Assembly: GCA_007134725.1 (NCBI GenBank)
Contig: SLKF01000168.1
Coordinates: 1-9,999, forward strand
Source: Clostridiales bacterium
Lineage (GTDB): Bacteria; Bacillota; Clostridia; Peptostreptococcales; T1SED10-28
Length of the DNA stretch: 9,999 nt
Direction of reading: 5' to 3'
In this document: one piece after another, positions 1-6,622 of the stretch
Layout of the letters: each line of letters opens with the position of its first letter
Position numbering within the stretch: the stretch's first letter is position 1
The notes under the pieces: generated by a model
Database searches by the model: none
What the model saw: only the letters and a program-made list of their open reading frames with translations
What the model was told of the DNA's origin: nothing
Position numbers and translations under genes: made by a program

Positions 1-42
1 ATTCTTCCTACTATCATACTACAATATCATATACAACTATGT

Positions 43-67
43 TGAATAATTAAATGTAGATTATTCA
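43..67. repeat. AT-rich inverted repeat downstream of the last gene
   Basis: TGAATAAT (43-50) and ATTATTCA (60-67) form a perfect eight-base inverted repeat with a nine-base spacer, about 50 bases past the Ade-family stop codon. It has too little G+C for a good terminator and no clear T run follows. It could be an operator for a gene beyond the window edge, or chance in AT-rich DNA. The rest of 1-115 shows nothing I can name. Confidence 0.25.
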
Positions 68-115
68 CAATATTGCTTCTTTTTTTATCCCATTAACCGT
101 AATCCTCTGATAGAA

Positions 116-1927
116 TTATACAATCGGATCTAAAATTTCAAAATTATTCACATCAATAATTCCCTGATCCGTAAGTTTCCATTTTGGACTGGTGGATAGT
201 GCTAAGAAAGATAAATGCATAAAAGGAGCATGGACTTTCCCGCCCAACTGTTCATTTACGATTTTTTCCAATTCACCGTATCGCTCACTTACTTCATGAC
301 CGGTTAACTCATCAGTGATTAAGCCTCCCACGGGAAGTCTAAGTTCCTGAATCACCCGACCCCGATTCACCACGGCGATGCCACCTTCCATTTCAATGAC
401 CCGGTTAATGGCTTCTGCCATATCCTTTAAGTTGGTGCCTACGGCGATGATGTTATGGGTGTCATGGGCAATACTCTCGGCAAAAGCCCCTTGTTTGAGT
501 CCAAAACCTTTGACAAAAGCCCGGCCGATACTGCCGTTTCTTCCGTAACGTTCCACGCATACCATGTGAAGAATGTCCCCTTGAAGGTCCGCTTGGGCAA
601 TGCCCTGTTTTACCTTTACCGGTTCTTCAAAACTATCACTCAGGTTTTGATCGGGAATCAGTCCGATTACCCTTGCGGTAGCTTGACTTCCCTCGGTCTT
701 AATGCCTAAATCCGCCTCTTGAACCGGGCCGATTTTCACCGAGTGCTTTACTTCATCGGGATAGGTGTATTTTGGAAGGGCATCCAGCATCTTTCCTTCA
801 TAGGCCATCAGCTTTCCTTTGACATACACGGCCTCCACACTCATTTCCTGAAGATCATCAATAATTGCGATATCCGCACGTTTTCCCGGAGCCAGGATTC
901 CTACATCATCCAGTCCAAAATAAGTTGCGGGATTAATGGTAACCATTTGAATTGCCTCGATGGGGTCGACCCCTTCTTTAATCGTCCGCTTCAGGATTTC
1001 ATTCATATGCCCCAGTTTTTCCAGGTCTTCTGCAACCATATCATCGGTGGCCAGAATACACCGTCTGGAATCCAGCCCATCTTCGGTTACGGCACGAATA
1101 CATTCCGCCATATTCCGTTGGGTGGAACCTTCCCGCATAAAAACGTACACCCCCTGTCGAAGCTTTTCCACACACTCTTCTTTTGTGGTGGTTTCGTGGC
1201 AAGAGCACTCTCCTCCGGTGGAGATGATATGGGCGGAGAGTTCGTTTCCAAAGAGCTCCGGTGCATTGCCATCCACGACTTTCCCAATGCTTCGGGCATA
1301 TATGGTAGAAGCCAGTAAATCCGTAACAATTTCCGGTGTGTTGCGATACACATGCTTTACATTACTAAATCCTTGAAGTTCTCCAATTCCAATGATATTT
1401 TGGTAGTTCAGTAAATCCGGCATATCCTTAGAAGTAATATCATAGGCTGCGGTTTCCAGTCCCGGTGAATCCGGGGTTAATGCCGGTACCACCAGTTTTA
1501 CGTTATTGGGCACATGGGCGGCTTCGTCCGCCATGGCTTTCATACCGATGGGTCCCAGGGCATTCCCAATTTCATGAGGATCCGCCACTAAAGTTGTGGT
1601 CCCCGAGGGAATCGAAAACCTTGAAAACTCGGTAATGGTTAACATACTGCTTTCAAAGTGCATATGAGAATCCATAAAGCCCGGTGATATGAACCTTCCT
1701 GAAACGTCGACGACCAATGTTTCCGGTCCGATCAGCTTCGTGGCGTCCCCTACATTCAGAATGTAATCCCCTTTAATGGAAACGTCTGCCACGTAGGCTT
1801 CACGGGTTAGTACATTAATAAAGTTCCCACCACTCAGTACCACATCGGCAAAGTCATGGTCTGACATTAACACATCAATAAGATTTCGATATTCCATCGA
1901 TTTTTTAAATCCTTGGGCATCCAACAC
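116..1927 (-). CDS. Adenine deaminase family amidohydrolase, divergent; adenine deaminase or candidate 4-aminoimidazole deaminase
   Basis: A 603-residue member of the Ade family, which deaminates adenine to hypoxanthine. Visible: PGFMDSHMHFESSM (metal ligands H88, H90), DPHE at 117-120, E183 in GIGEL, H244, D295 in ATDD, and the family C-terminal part with KGFGL, AHDTHN, LPVGGL and MHLSFLAL. The His of the family motif DGH is Asn here (N221 in VDGNAPEL), so one usual metal ligand is replaced; the codon is AAT. The start is GTG at 1927: GGAGGG lies seven bases before it, whereas the internal ATG at 1897 has no ribosome binding site. This gives about 15 extra residues before the usual family N-terminus, possibly a cargo-targeting peptide. 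It is the last gene of the shell unit. Family membership is firm. Deamination of 4-aminoimidazole instead of, or besides, adenine is inferred from the substitution and the neighbours. Confidence 0.9.
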   Translation of the reverse strand: MLDAQGFKKSMEYRNLIDVLMSDHDFADVVLSGGNFINVLTREAYVADVSIKGDYILNVGDATKLIGPETLVVDVSGRFISPGFMDSHMHFESSMLTITEFSRFSIPSGTTTLVADPHEIGNALGPIGMKAMADEAAHVPNNVKLVVPALTPDSPGLETAAYDITSKDMPDLLNYQNIIGIGELQGFSNVKHVYRNTPEIVTDLLASTIYARSIGKVVDGNAPELFGNELSAHIISTGGECSCHETTTKEECVEKLRQGVYVFMREGSTQRNMAECIRAVTEDGLDSRRCILATDDMVAEDLEKLGHMNEILKRTIKEGVDPIEAIQMVTINPATYFGLDDVGILAPGKRADIAIIDDLQEMSVEAVYVKGKLMAYEGKMLDALPKYTYPDEVKHSVKIGPVQEADLGIKTEGSQATARVIGLIPDQNLSDSFEEPVKVKQGIAQADLQGDILHMVCVERYGRNGSIGRAFVKGFGLKQGAFAESIAHDTHNIIAVGTNLKDMAEAINRVIEMEGGIAVVNRGRVIQELRLPVGGLITDELTGHEVSERYGELEKIVNEQLGGKVHAPFMHLSFLALSTSPKWKLTDQGIIDVNNFEILDPIV

Positions 1928-1960
1928 GTTTTGCCCTCCCTTCTATAATACAGGTTGTAA

Positions 1961-2230
1961 TCAATCATATAAGTCGATGTTGTCTACAATCCCTACAATT
2001 GCCATATCAATTGACGATTCCCGTTTCTTCGCTGCAATTCTGGCAGCCGTCCCCTTGGTGTAAATAACGATTTCCCCGATTCCTGCCCCAACGGTGTCTA
2101 CCGCAATTATCGGCTCGCCGATTTCCTTATAATCCATGGTTAAGGGTTGGGTAATCATTAGTTTACATCCTAAGAGGGTTTCATCTTTTCTTGTAGCCAC
2201 TACGGTTCCAACTATTTTTCCTATATTCAT
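1961..2230 (-). CDS. BMC-P shell vertex protein (EutN/CcmL family)
   Basis: An 89-residue protein spanning the whole EutN/CcmL fold. Members form pentamers that cap the vertices of the icosahedral microcompartment shell. Visible family features are the start MNIGKIVGTVVATRK, the LLGCKLMITQPL segment, AVDTVGAGIGEIV (the conserved GAG.GE turn) and the ending DMAIVGIVDNID. There is no extension at either end. The start ATG is preceded by AAAGGAGAGA. It lies 12 bases after the flavoprotein gene and 33 bases before the Ade-family gene, so it is almost surely cotranscribed with both. It is the only pentamer gene in the window, and one vertex protein is enough to close a shell in some BMC types. Confidence in the family is high. 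Confidence 0.95.
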   Translation of the reverse strand: MNIGKIVGTVVATRKDETLLGCKLMITQPLTMDYKEIGEPIIAVDTVGAGIGEIVIYTKGTAARIAAKKRESSIDMAIVGIVDNIDLYD

Positions 2231-2242
2231 GGTCTCTCTCCT

Positions 2243-3118
2243 TTACCCTTGTTCTTTTTTGATTTCAATCCCCATAGCCTTGGCACGATCATAGGCCAAG
2301 GGGGTAATAATAGCATTGTAAGGAACGGATAAGATCCCTAAAGGAGAGTTCAGGTTAACAATATCTTTCTCCGTAACAATGGTTTTTTCTCCCGTTCTTT
2401 CGGGTTGTTGCCTTCCGCTTTGAATCGATGACTCGGTGCTCGGATAAGGGGTTATAACGGTTTTATTTTTGCAAAAATTTTCCTGTAAAACCTTCTCATA
2501 GTTTTGACCCTGCAAGGTTATAACGCCCATTTGCTGAAGGTTTTTTATCCGATCCTCCACCATCTTTTGCATCTTCGGCACTTTTGATTGTAGCCCTTTA
2601 TAGGCAAGCACACTATCCACATTCATAATCATTTTTTTTCCACGCCAAAGACTTTCCCATAAAAGCGTAGAGATAAAGTCATCCAGAATCCCCTGAGAAA
2701 GTTTCGCGGTTGTATTTTGTGTCGTCATGGGAATTACAATGCCATCCACCCGTTCTAATATCTGCCCGATTTTTCCTTTATCCACTTCCGTGAAAATATT
2801 CCGGGCACCCAGTTGTTTTTGAATGTTTTTAATGTCCTGTAAGTCTTTCCCATTCCAGGAGAAAGCGATGTCAAAGTTGATGCCGTACTTTCTGGATTTA
2901 CGCAGTTCTTCCAAGGCCTTATCGATGCCGCGATTGGTACCGGTAAACACCGCTAACAAATTCAACTCCTCAGGTCCATTGGATTTCGGCTGCGTAACAA
3001 TATCCCGCCATGAATCCTGCTGAACACCGGTCGCTTCCATTGTATCAGATTGGTTATTCCGCCCTAAGGGCTGGCCCAGCTGATCTAAGATCCCTTTTGT
3101 AAAATCATACTTATTCAT
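2243..3118 (-). CDS. BMC-associated HFCD-type flavoprotein with possible encapsulation peptide
   Basis: A 291-residue protein whose middle (about 52-170) resembles the flavoprotein fold of the HFCD family (Dfp/CoaC, UbiX, EpiD). The best signal is PMTTQNTTAKLSQGILDD at 130-147, which parallels the flavin-binding PATANT-AK.A.GI.D motif, followed by a KKMIMNVD strand. Residues 5-18 (DFTKGILDQLGQPL) could form a short amphipathic helix, joined by a polar N/Q/S-rich linker (19-48); this is the layout of BMC encapsulation peptides. The C-terminal 40 residues, with IITPLAYDRAK, look like a small module seen at the end of other BMC-linked proteins; that is from memory. GAGGTG seven bases upstream supports the ATG. 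Flanked by shell genes, it is probably lumenal cargo. The reaction is unknown; handling of flavin or prenyl-FMN for UbiD is only a hypothesis. Confidence 0.7.
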   Translation of the reverse strand: MNKYDFTKGILDQLGQPLGRNNQSDTMEATGVQQDSWRDIVTQPKSNGPEELNLLAVFTGTNRGIDKALEELRKSRKYGINFDIAFSWNGKDLQDIKNIQKQLGARNIFTEVDKGKIGQILERVDGIVIPMTTQNTTAKLSQGILDDFISTLLWESLWRGKKMIMNVDSVLAYKGLQSKVPKMQKMVEDRIKNLQQMGVITLQGQNYEKVLQENFCKNKTVITPYPSTESSIQSGRQQPERTGEKTIVTEKDIVNLNSPLGILSVPYNAIITPLAYDRAKAMGIEIKKEQG

Positions 3119-3135
3119 ACGTTAACACCTCACTG

Positions 3136-3149
3136 AGGAGTTTACTCCT
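3136..3149. repeat. 14-base palindrome AGGAGTTTACTCCT
   Basis: A perfect six-base inverted repeat with a two-base centre lies between the stop codon of the PduA-like shell gene and the ribosome binding site of the flavoprotein gene. Its loop is too short for an RNA hairpin, so a protein-binding site or chance are the likelier readings. The inner ten bases (3137-3146) are identical to the middle copy of the triplet repeat at 6581-6622. Confidence 0.45.
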
Positions 3150-3428
3150 TTATTCTTTACCTTTTAACATTACTCGTTCAACTTCTGCATGAGGTCTTGG
3201 GATGACGTGTACCGAGTGTAATTCTCCAACGGCTCTTGCTGCATCAGCTCCTGCATCGGTTGCGGCTTTCACGGCACCTACATCTCCCCGTACCATTACG
3301 GTCACAAGACCGAATCCGATCTTTTCATATCCTACCAATTGAACGTTTGCGGCTTTTACCATGGCATCCGCTGCTTCCGTAGCACCTACCAACCCTTTTG
3401 TTTCGATCATTCCTAATGCTTGACTCAT
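3150..3428 (-). CDS. BMC-H hexameric shell protein, PduA/EutM-like, with Phe in the pore loop
   Basis: A 92-residue single BMC domain, very close to PduA over its whole length: [39 protein letters not shown] and VHVIPRPH are nearly the family consensus. Hexamers of this type tile the shell facets and their central pores pass substrates and products. K25 matches the Lys that makes the edge contact between hexamers, and the Arg of PRPH matches its partner. The pore loop reads KIGFG; residue F39 stands where PduA has Ser40 and where Gly or Ser is common, so the pore should be narrower and more hydrophobic or aromatic. AAGGAGGG six bases before the ATG supports the start. The short gaps on both sides (31 bases downstream, 47 upstream) place it in the shell operon. 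The family is certain; what the pore transports is not known. Confidence 0.96.
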   Translation of the reverse strand: MSQALGMIETKGLVGATEAADAMVKAANVQLVGYEKIGFGLVTVMVRGDVGAVKAATDAGADAARAVGELHSVHVIPRPHAEVERVMLKGKE

Positions 3429-3475
3429 AATTAACCCTCCTTAGATTTTGTTTGTTACACGGTTCTTACTACCGC

Positions 3476-3871
3476 TTAACTCTTTCCTGCTCCGCCTTTT
3501 GCTTTTGTGGTATTGTCAGTCTTTGTGTCTTGCTTCTTGTTTGTTTTCTCCGCTACCTTAGCTCCGGATTTTTTCTTTAAATTGCTTTTGAAAATCTCAA
3601 TTAACTGATCCAATTCATCATCGGGTTTTGCAATTACATGATGGGCAGCCACAATGCCAATTTGTTGCGCCGCAGAAACTCCCGCATCCACTGCTGCCTG
3701 TACCGCTGCTACATCTCCTGCTAAATGGATGGTCACACTAACCGCCTTGCCTACACCGATGACCTTTTCATAACCAATCAGCTCCACATCTGCCGCCTTA
3801 CATGCTGCATCAAGCGCGGTAATTGCACTGGTGAGTCCTATCGTTTCTATTAAACCTAATGCAGGTTTCAT
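3476..3871 (-). CDS. BMC-H shell protein with a basic, disordered C-terminal tail
   Basis: A 131-residue shell protein: a BMC domain at about 1-93 followed by a tail (94-131). The domain has ALGLIETIGL, the edge residue K25 and AGDVAAVQAAVDAGV. Its pore region (VIGVGKAVSVTIHLA) is about four residues longer than in PduA and carries K42. The usual PRPH motif is AKPD, so the edge Arg is Lys. The tail has 12 Lys against 3 acidic residues and is rich in Thr, Ala and Gly, with no predicted fold. Tails of this kind could bind cargo, the 141-residue neighbour or nucleic acid; some BMC-H proteins such as EutK carry C-terminal extensions. AAAGGAGGTG upstream supports the ATG at 3871. It is 25 bases after the 141-residue gene. 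Shell membership is certain; the tail's role is unknown. Confidence 0.94.
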   Translation of the reverse strand: MKPALGLIETIGLTSAITALDAACKAADVELIGYEKVIGVGKAVSVTIHLAGDVAAVQAAVDAGVSAAQQIGIVAAHHVIAKPDDELDQLIEIFKSNLKKKSGAKVAEKTNKKQDTKTDNTTKAKGGAGKS

Positions 3872-3896
3872 ACCACAACACCTCCTTTTTCCTTAC

Positions 3897-4322
3897 TTAT
3901 AGCGGGTTCCCTTTGCCCAGAGACTTTAGAGATACCGCGGATACCCCTTTGCCGGGGTTTGCTACAACCGAGGATTTAACCTCTCCTTTATTGTAGGGAT
4001 TTTTCACCGGTTGATTCGGATCTTTTTCGATTTCATTTTTCCTATTTTGTAACGGTTTTTCAATCCTTTCTTCTTCTTTCTCAGAGGTGTTTTTCACCAA
4101 ATCCTGCAATTGCATTTTTTTCCCTTGATAATTTGCCGCCGCAGAAGTAGTGGTTCCGTCTAAGGTCTTGTGCGTATTATGGATAACGCTTGTGATGATC
4201 GCCTCTTCCCTCGTATTTATATTGCTTACGCTTTCTAAGGATTCGGAGGGATCTTCGGTTTTTATTATTCCGCTCTTTTTCGACATCTGATCCATCATTA
4301 CTCTTGCCAATGGATTTGCCAT
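3897..4322 (-). CDS. Unrecognised low-complexity protein encoded inside the shell gene block
   Basis: I do not recognise this 141-residue protein. It contains no Phe, Trp or Cys and is rich in Asn, Lys, Glu and Ser, so it is probably mostly disordered. A short possible helix (NPLARVMMDQM, 3-13) begins it, a highly charged stretch covers about 80-101, and the Asn-Pro pair occurs four times (3, 108, 122, 139), two of these as NP followed closely by KG (107-113, 121-126). It begins MANPLA and ends GKGNPL. The ATG has a GGTGGTGAT sequence that can pair with the 16S tail. Set tightly between two BMC-H genes (19 and 25 bases), it is a real operon member by context. A linker, scaffold or cargo adaptor analogous in role to CsoS2 or CcmN is possible, but no similarity to them is visible. 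Confidence 0.8.
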   Translation of the reverse strand: MANPLARVMMDQMSKKSGIIKTEDPSESLESVSNINTREEAIITSVIHNTHKTLDGTTTSAAANYQGKKMQLQDLVKNTSEKEEERIEKPLQNRKNEIEKDPNQPVKNPYNKGEVKSSVVANPGKGVSAVSLKSLGKGNPL

Positions 4323-4341
4323 ATTATCACCACCATTTTGG

Positions 4342-4608
4342 TTAATCTAATATCTTATCAATTTCCTCATGAGGTCTTGCAATTACATTCGTTGATATTA
4401 CTTCTGCGATTTCCGCTGCAATATCTTTTGCATTTTCCACCGCTGCAGTAACCGCTGCAACTTCACCAGTTACAATGACTGCGACGATACCGGACCCTAC
4501 ATATTCAACTTCCATCAGCTTTACATCAGCGGATTTCACCATGGTATCCGCCGCTTGTATGGCTGCAACTAAACTTCTGGTTTCTACCATTCCTATGGCC
4601 TGTCGCAT
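4342..4608 (-). CDS. BMC-H hexameric shell protein
   Basis: An 88-residue single BMC domain and nothing more. It has AIGMVETRSLVAAIQAADTM, the edge residue K25, TGEVAAVTAAVENA and NVIARPHEEI with the conserved Arg. The pore loop is YVGSG, with the small Ser expected for a PduA-like open pore, in contrast to the Phe of the paralogue at 3150-3428. The domain is less like PduA than that paralogue and somewhat more acidic. The ATG lies two bases after the ubiD stop codon and its ribosome binding site (AAAGGTGG) lies inside the last codons of ubiD. The decarboxylase and the shell are thus likely translationally coupled, strong evidence that the decarboxylase belongs to the compartment. The family call is certain. 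Confidence 0.96.
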   Translation of the reverse strand: MRQAIGMVETRSLVAAIQAADTMVKSADVKLMEVEYVGSGIVAVIVTGEVAAVTAAVENAKDIAAEIAEVISTNVIARPHEEIDKILD

Positions 4609-4610
4609 AA

Positions 4611-5990
4611 TTATTGACCACCTTTACTATTTGATTTCATATTGGGGAAGTATTTACTGATATCCAAGTTTTCATAACCGGGAACAAATGCTCTTTCAAA
4701 GAGTTTTCCCTTCTCTCCTAAAGGTTTGGTTGCATCGATTCCGATTTTATCCGTATAACCTTGGGCCACATGAGAGGCTTCCAGTCCTGACCCTAAGGCT
4801 CCCGCAATTACCACTAAGTCTTTGCCCGCCTGCACCCGGGAAGCTAAGGCCAGCTCAACATCTCTATTATTGTAAATATCAATGTCTTCATCCACCACTA
4901 CCACATGTTTGATGTCCTTTGAACTTCCTAAGGCCCCCATGATGGCGGTTTTGGGATCCCCTTCATGCTTTTTGTTGATTTGCACAATCGCATGAAAGCG
5001 ACAGCCTCCCGGAACCGTAACATGAACGTCCTTTGCATCCACGAGATTGTTCACATAACTGAAAATTTCCACTTCCCGAATCAAACCATTGGATAAATGT
5101 TCTTCCGGGGACGGAAAAGCATGCTGAAAATAGGGGTTGTTTCGGTGCATGACCGTTTGAATCTTCATCACAGGGTTCGGCGCAACTTCACCGTAATACC
5201 CCATCAACTCTCCAAAGGGACCTTCATCCACCCGTTTATTGGGAACCAAATAGCCTTCAAAGACGATTTCCGCAAAGGCGGGAACTTCCAAGTCTACGGA
5301 GTGGCATTTCACAAGCTCTAAAGGTTCTCCCCGAAGGGCACTGTCTACATGATATTTATCCACGCCGTACTTTTGAGAACTGATCTGAGACGCCAATAAG
5401 TACTCGGCATCATATCCCAGTACCAATGCACATTCCAGTTTTTCTCCTTTACCTTCCAATTCGTTAAAATGCTTGATCAGTAAGGGAGAGGCTCCGGAGA
5501 TCAAGGCACTGATTTCGTCCTTTTCATTGATTTGAAATCTTCGAACCGCCATATAGGTCTTTTTCGTTTCCGGGTCCTTCACCACCAACATGCCCGCGGT
5601 AATGAATCGTTCCGAATCCTTCCCGTTGGACTTTGGTATGGGAAACATTTTTCCGATATCAATGTTTCGGGTGATAATATTCTCTTTGATCGGTCCGTTC
5701 TCTAGTATTTTCGGTGGTTTGGGATTGGCAATGGCATCCATAATTCGATACAATCGATCTTCCTTTGTCATACCCATTAAGTCGTAGTAAATTTGCCGTT
5801 CGCCAAACACGCCGCCAACGACCGGCACCTTATGCCCTTTTACGTTGGAAAACACAATCGGTTGTTCGCTATTAAAGTAATCCAGTACGGCTCCTAGTTC
5901 ATAAATCGGATCCACCGGTTTTTCACAGTGCAGGAGTCTATCGGATGACTGTAACAGCTCTAAAGTCTTTCGAAACATCTGTTTTTCCAA
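4611..5990 (-). CDS. ubiD: UbiD-family prenylated-FMN decarboxylase; candidate 4-amino-5-imidazolecarboxylate decarboxylase
   Basis: A 459-residue UbiD-family enzyme, which reversibly decarboxylates aromatic, heteroaromatic or unsaturated acids using prenylated FMN. The catalytic Glu pair is present in EGPFGE (E256, E261), with the Arg of the E-R-E triad probably R150 or R151 in AVRRFQI. Other family landmarks are VVGGVFGER near 57-65, GYYGE, FPSPEEH, GGCRFHA and VDEDIDIYNNRDV. The length is usual. The start is TTG at 5990: GAGGAGGG is five bases before it, while the next in-frame ATG (5978) is too far from that site. The gene follows ubiX by 15 bases and abuts a BMC-H gene. Among purinolytic clostridia the matching step is 4-amino-5-imidazolecarboxylate to 4-aminoimidazole plus CO2. 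The family is certain; the substrate is inferred from context, and an aromatic acid remains possible. Confidence 0.95.
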   Translation of the reverse strand: MEKQMFRKTLELLQSSDRLLHCEKPVDPIYELGAVLDYFNSEQPIVFSNVKGHKVPVVGGVFGERQIYYDLMGMTKEDRLYRIMDAIANPKPPKILENGPIKENIITRNIDIGKMFPIPKSNGKDSERFITAGMLVVKDPETKKTYMAVRRFQINEKDEISALISGASPLLIKHFNELEGKGEKLECALVLGYDAEYLLASQISSQKYGVDKYHVDSALRGEPLELVKCHSVDLEVPAFAEIVFEGYLVPNKRVDEGPFGELMGYYGEVAPNPVMKIQTVMHRNNPYFQHAFPSPEEHLSNGLIREVEIFSYVNNLVDAKDVHVTVPGGCRFHAIVQINKKHEGDPKTAIMGALGSSKDIKHVVVVDEDIDIYNNRDVELALASRVQAGKDLVVIAGALGSGLEASHVAQGYTDKIGIDATKPLGEKGKLFERAFVPGYENLDISKYFPNMKSNSKGGQ

Positions 5991-6005
5991 AACATCCCTC
6001 CTCTC

Positions 6006-6560
6006 TTACTCGCCCCATCGTTTCGCCAGATGATGTTCGATTCCAAGCTGGTCTAAGGTTCGTGCCACTAAGGCATTGACAATATCTCCAATGGTTTGAG
6101 GATGATGATAGAAGCTGGGGGAGAGAGGCATTACCCGCACCCCTATTTTTGCTAACTTCAGCATATTCTCAAGATGAATGACACTGAGGGGGGTCTCTCT
6201 CGGTAAAATAACCAGTTTACGGTTTTCTTTTACAATCACATCGGCGGCTCGGGTCAAAAGATTATCCGAACCTCCGTGAGCTACCGTAGATAAGGTCTTC
6301 ATTGAACAGGGAACGATTACCATTCCGTCGGTCTTAAAAGACCCGCTGGAGATTTTCGCCGCTAAATCATTGTTCGGATGAAAGACTGTAGCATAGGACT
6401 TTAGTTCCTCCAGCTTCATGCCTGTTTCATGTTCTAACACATATTCCCCCATGGTACTTACCACCAGATGGGTCTCGATATTTAATTCTTTTAATGCTTT
6501 TAATAGAGCGACCCCATAAATGGCGCCGCTTCCGCCTGTCATCCCGACAATTATTCGCAT
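6006..6560 (-). CDS. ubiX: UbiX-family flavin prenyltransferase
   Basis: A 184-residue enzyme that joins a dimethylallyl group to FMN, making the prenylated FMN used by UbiD enzymes. All hallmark motifs are present: GMTGGSGAIYG at 6-16, SSGSFKTDGMVIVPCSMKT in the middle, RAADVIVKENR, the RETPLS segment that binds the phosphate end of the prenyl donor, PSFYHHPQTI and the ending ARTLDQLGI. The length is normal and there is no extra targeting sequence. GAGAGG upstream supports the ATG at 6560. It lies directly before ubiD, the usual pairing of cofactor maker and user. Whether it is enclosed in the shell or works in the cytosol cannot be told; the lack of any terminal extension favours the cytosol. 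Confidence 0.97.
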   Translation of the reverse strand: MRIIVGMTGGSGAIYGVALLKALKELNIETHLVVSTMGEYVLEHETGMKLEELKSYATVFHPNNDLAAKISSGSFKTDGMVIVPCSMKTLSTVAHGGSDNLLTRAADVIVKENRKLVILPRETPLSVIHLENMLKLAKIGVRVMPLSPSFYHHPQTIGDIVNALVARTLDQLGIEHHLAKRWGE

Positions 6561-6580
6561 TACCGGTCCTCTCTTTCTAA

Positions 6581-6622
6581 GGAGTCTACTGGATATGGAG
6601 TTTACTTCATAAAGAGTCTACT
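6581..6622. repeat. Three direct repeats, consensus RGAGTYTACT, 16-base period
   Basis: Ten-base units start at exactly 6581 (GGAGTCTACT), 6597 (GGAGTTTACT) and 6613 (AGAGTCTACT), 16 bases apart. They fill the gap between the cysteine hydrolase gene, whose stop codon overlaps the third unit, and the ubiX ribosome binding site. Each unit holds an AGT..ACT half-palindrome. A copy identical to the middle unit lies at 3137-3146, again just before a gene of the same operon. The exact spacing suggests a binding site or an RNA element, but the role is unknown. Confidence 0.6.

Noticed and set aside
719..1376. Long plus-strand open frames inside the Ade gene, and similar ones inside ubiD, the amidohydrolase and the formiminotransferase
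   Set aside because: They lie opposite well-supported genes, show no family motifs and lack ribosome binding sites.
116..1927. Ordinary purine-salvage adenine deaminase unrelated to the shell genes
   Set aside because: It is 33 bases behind the shell pentamer gene on the same strand and carries the N221 change, so a role in the same system is more likely, though feeding adenine in as hypoxanthine is still possible.
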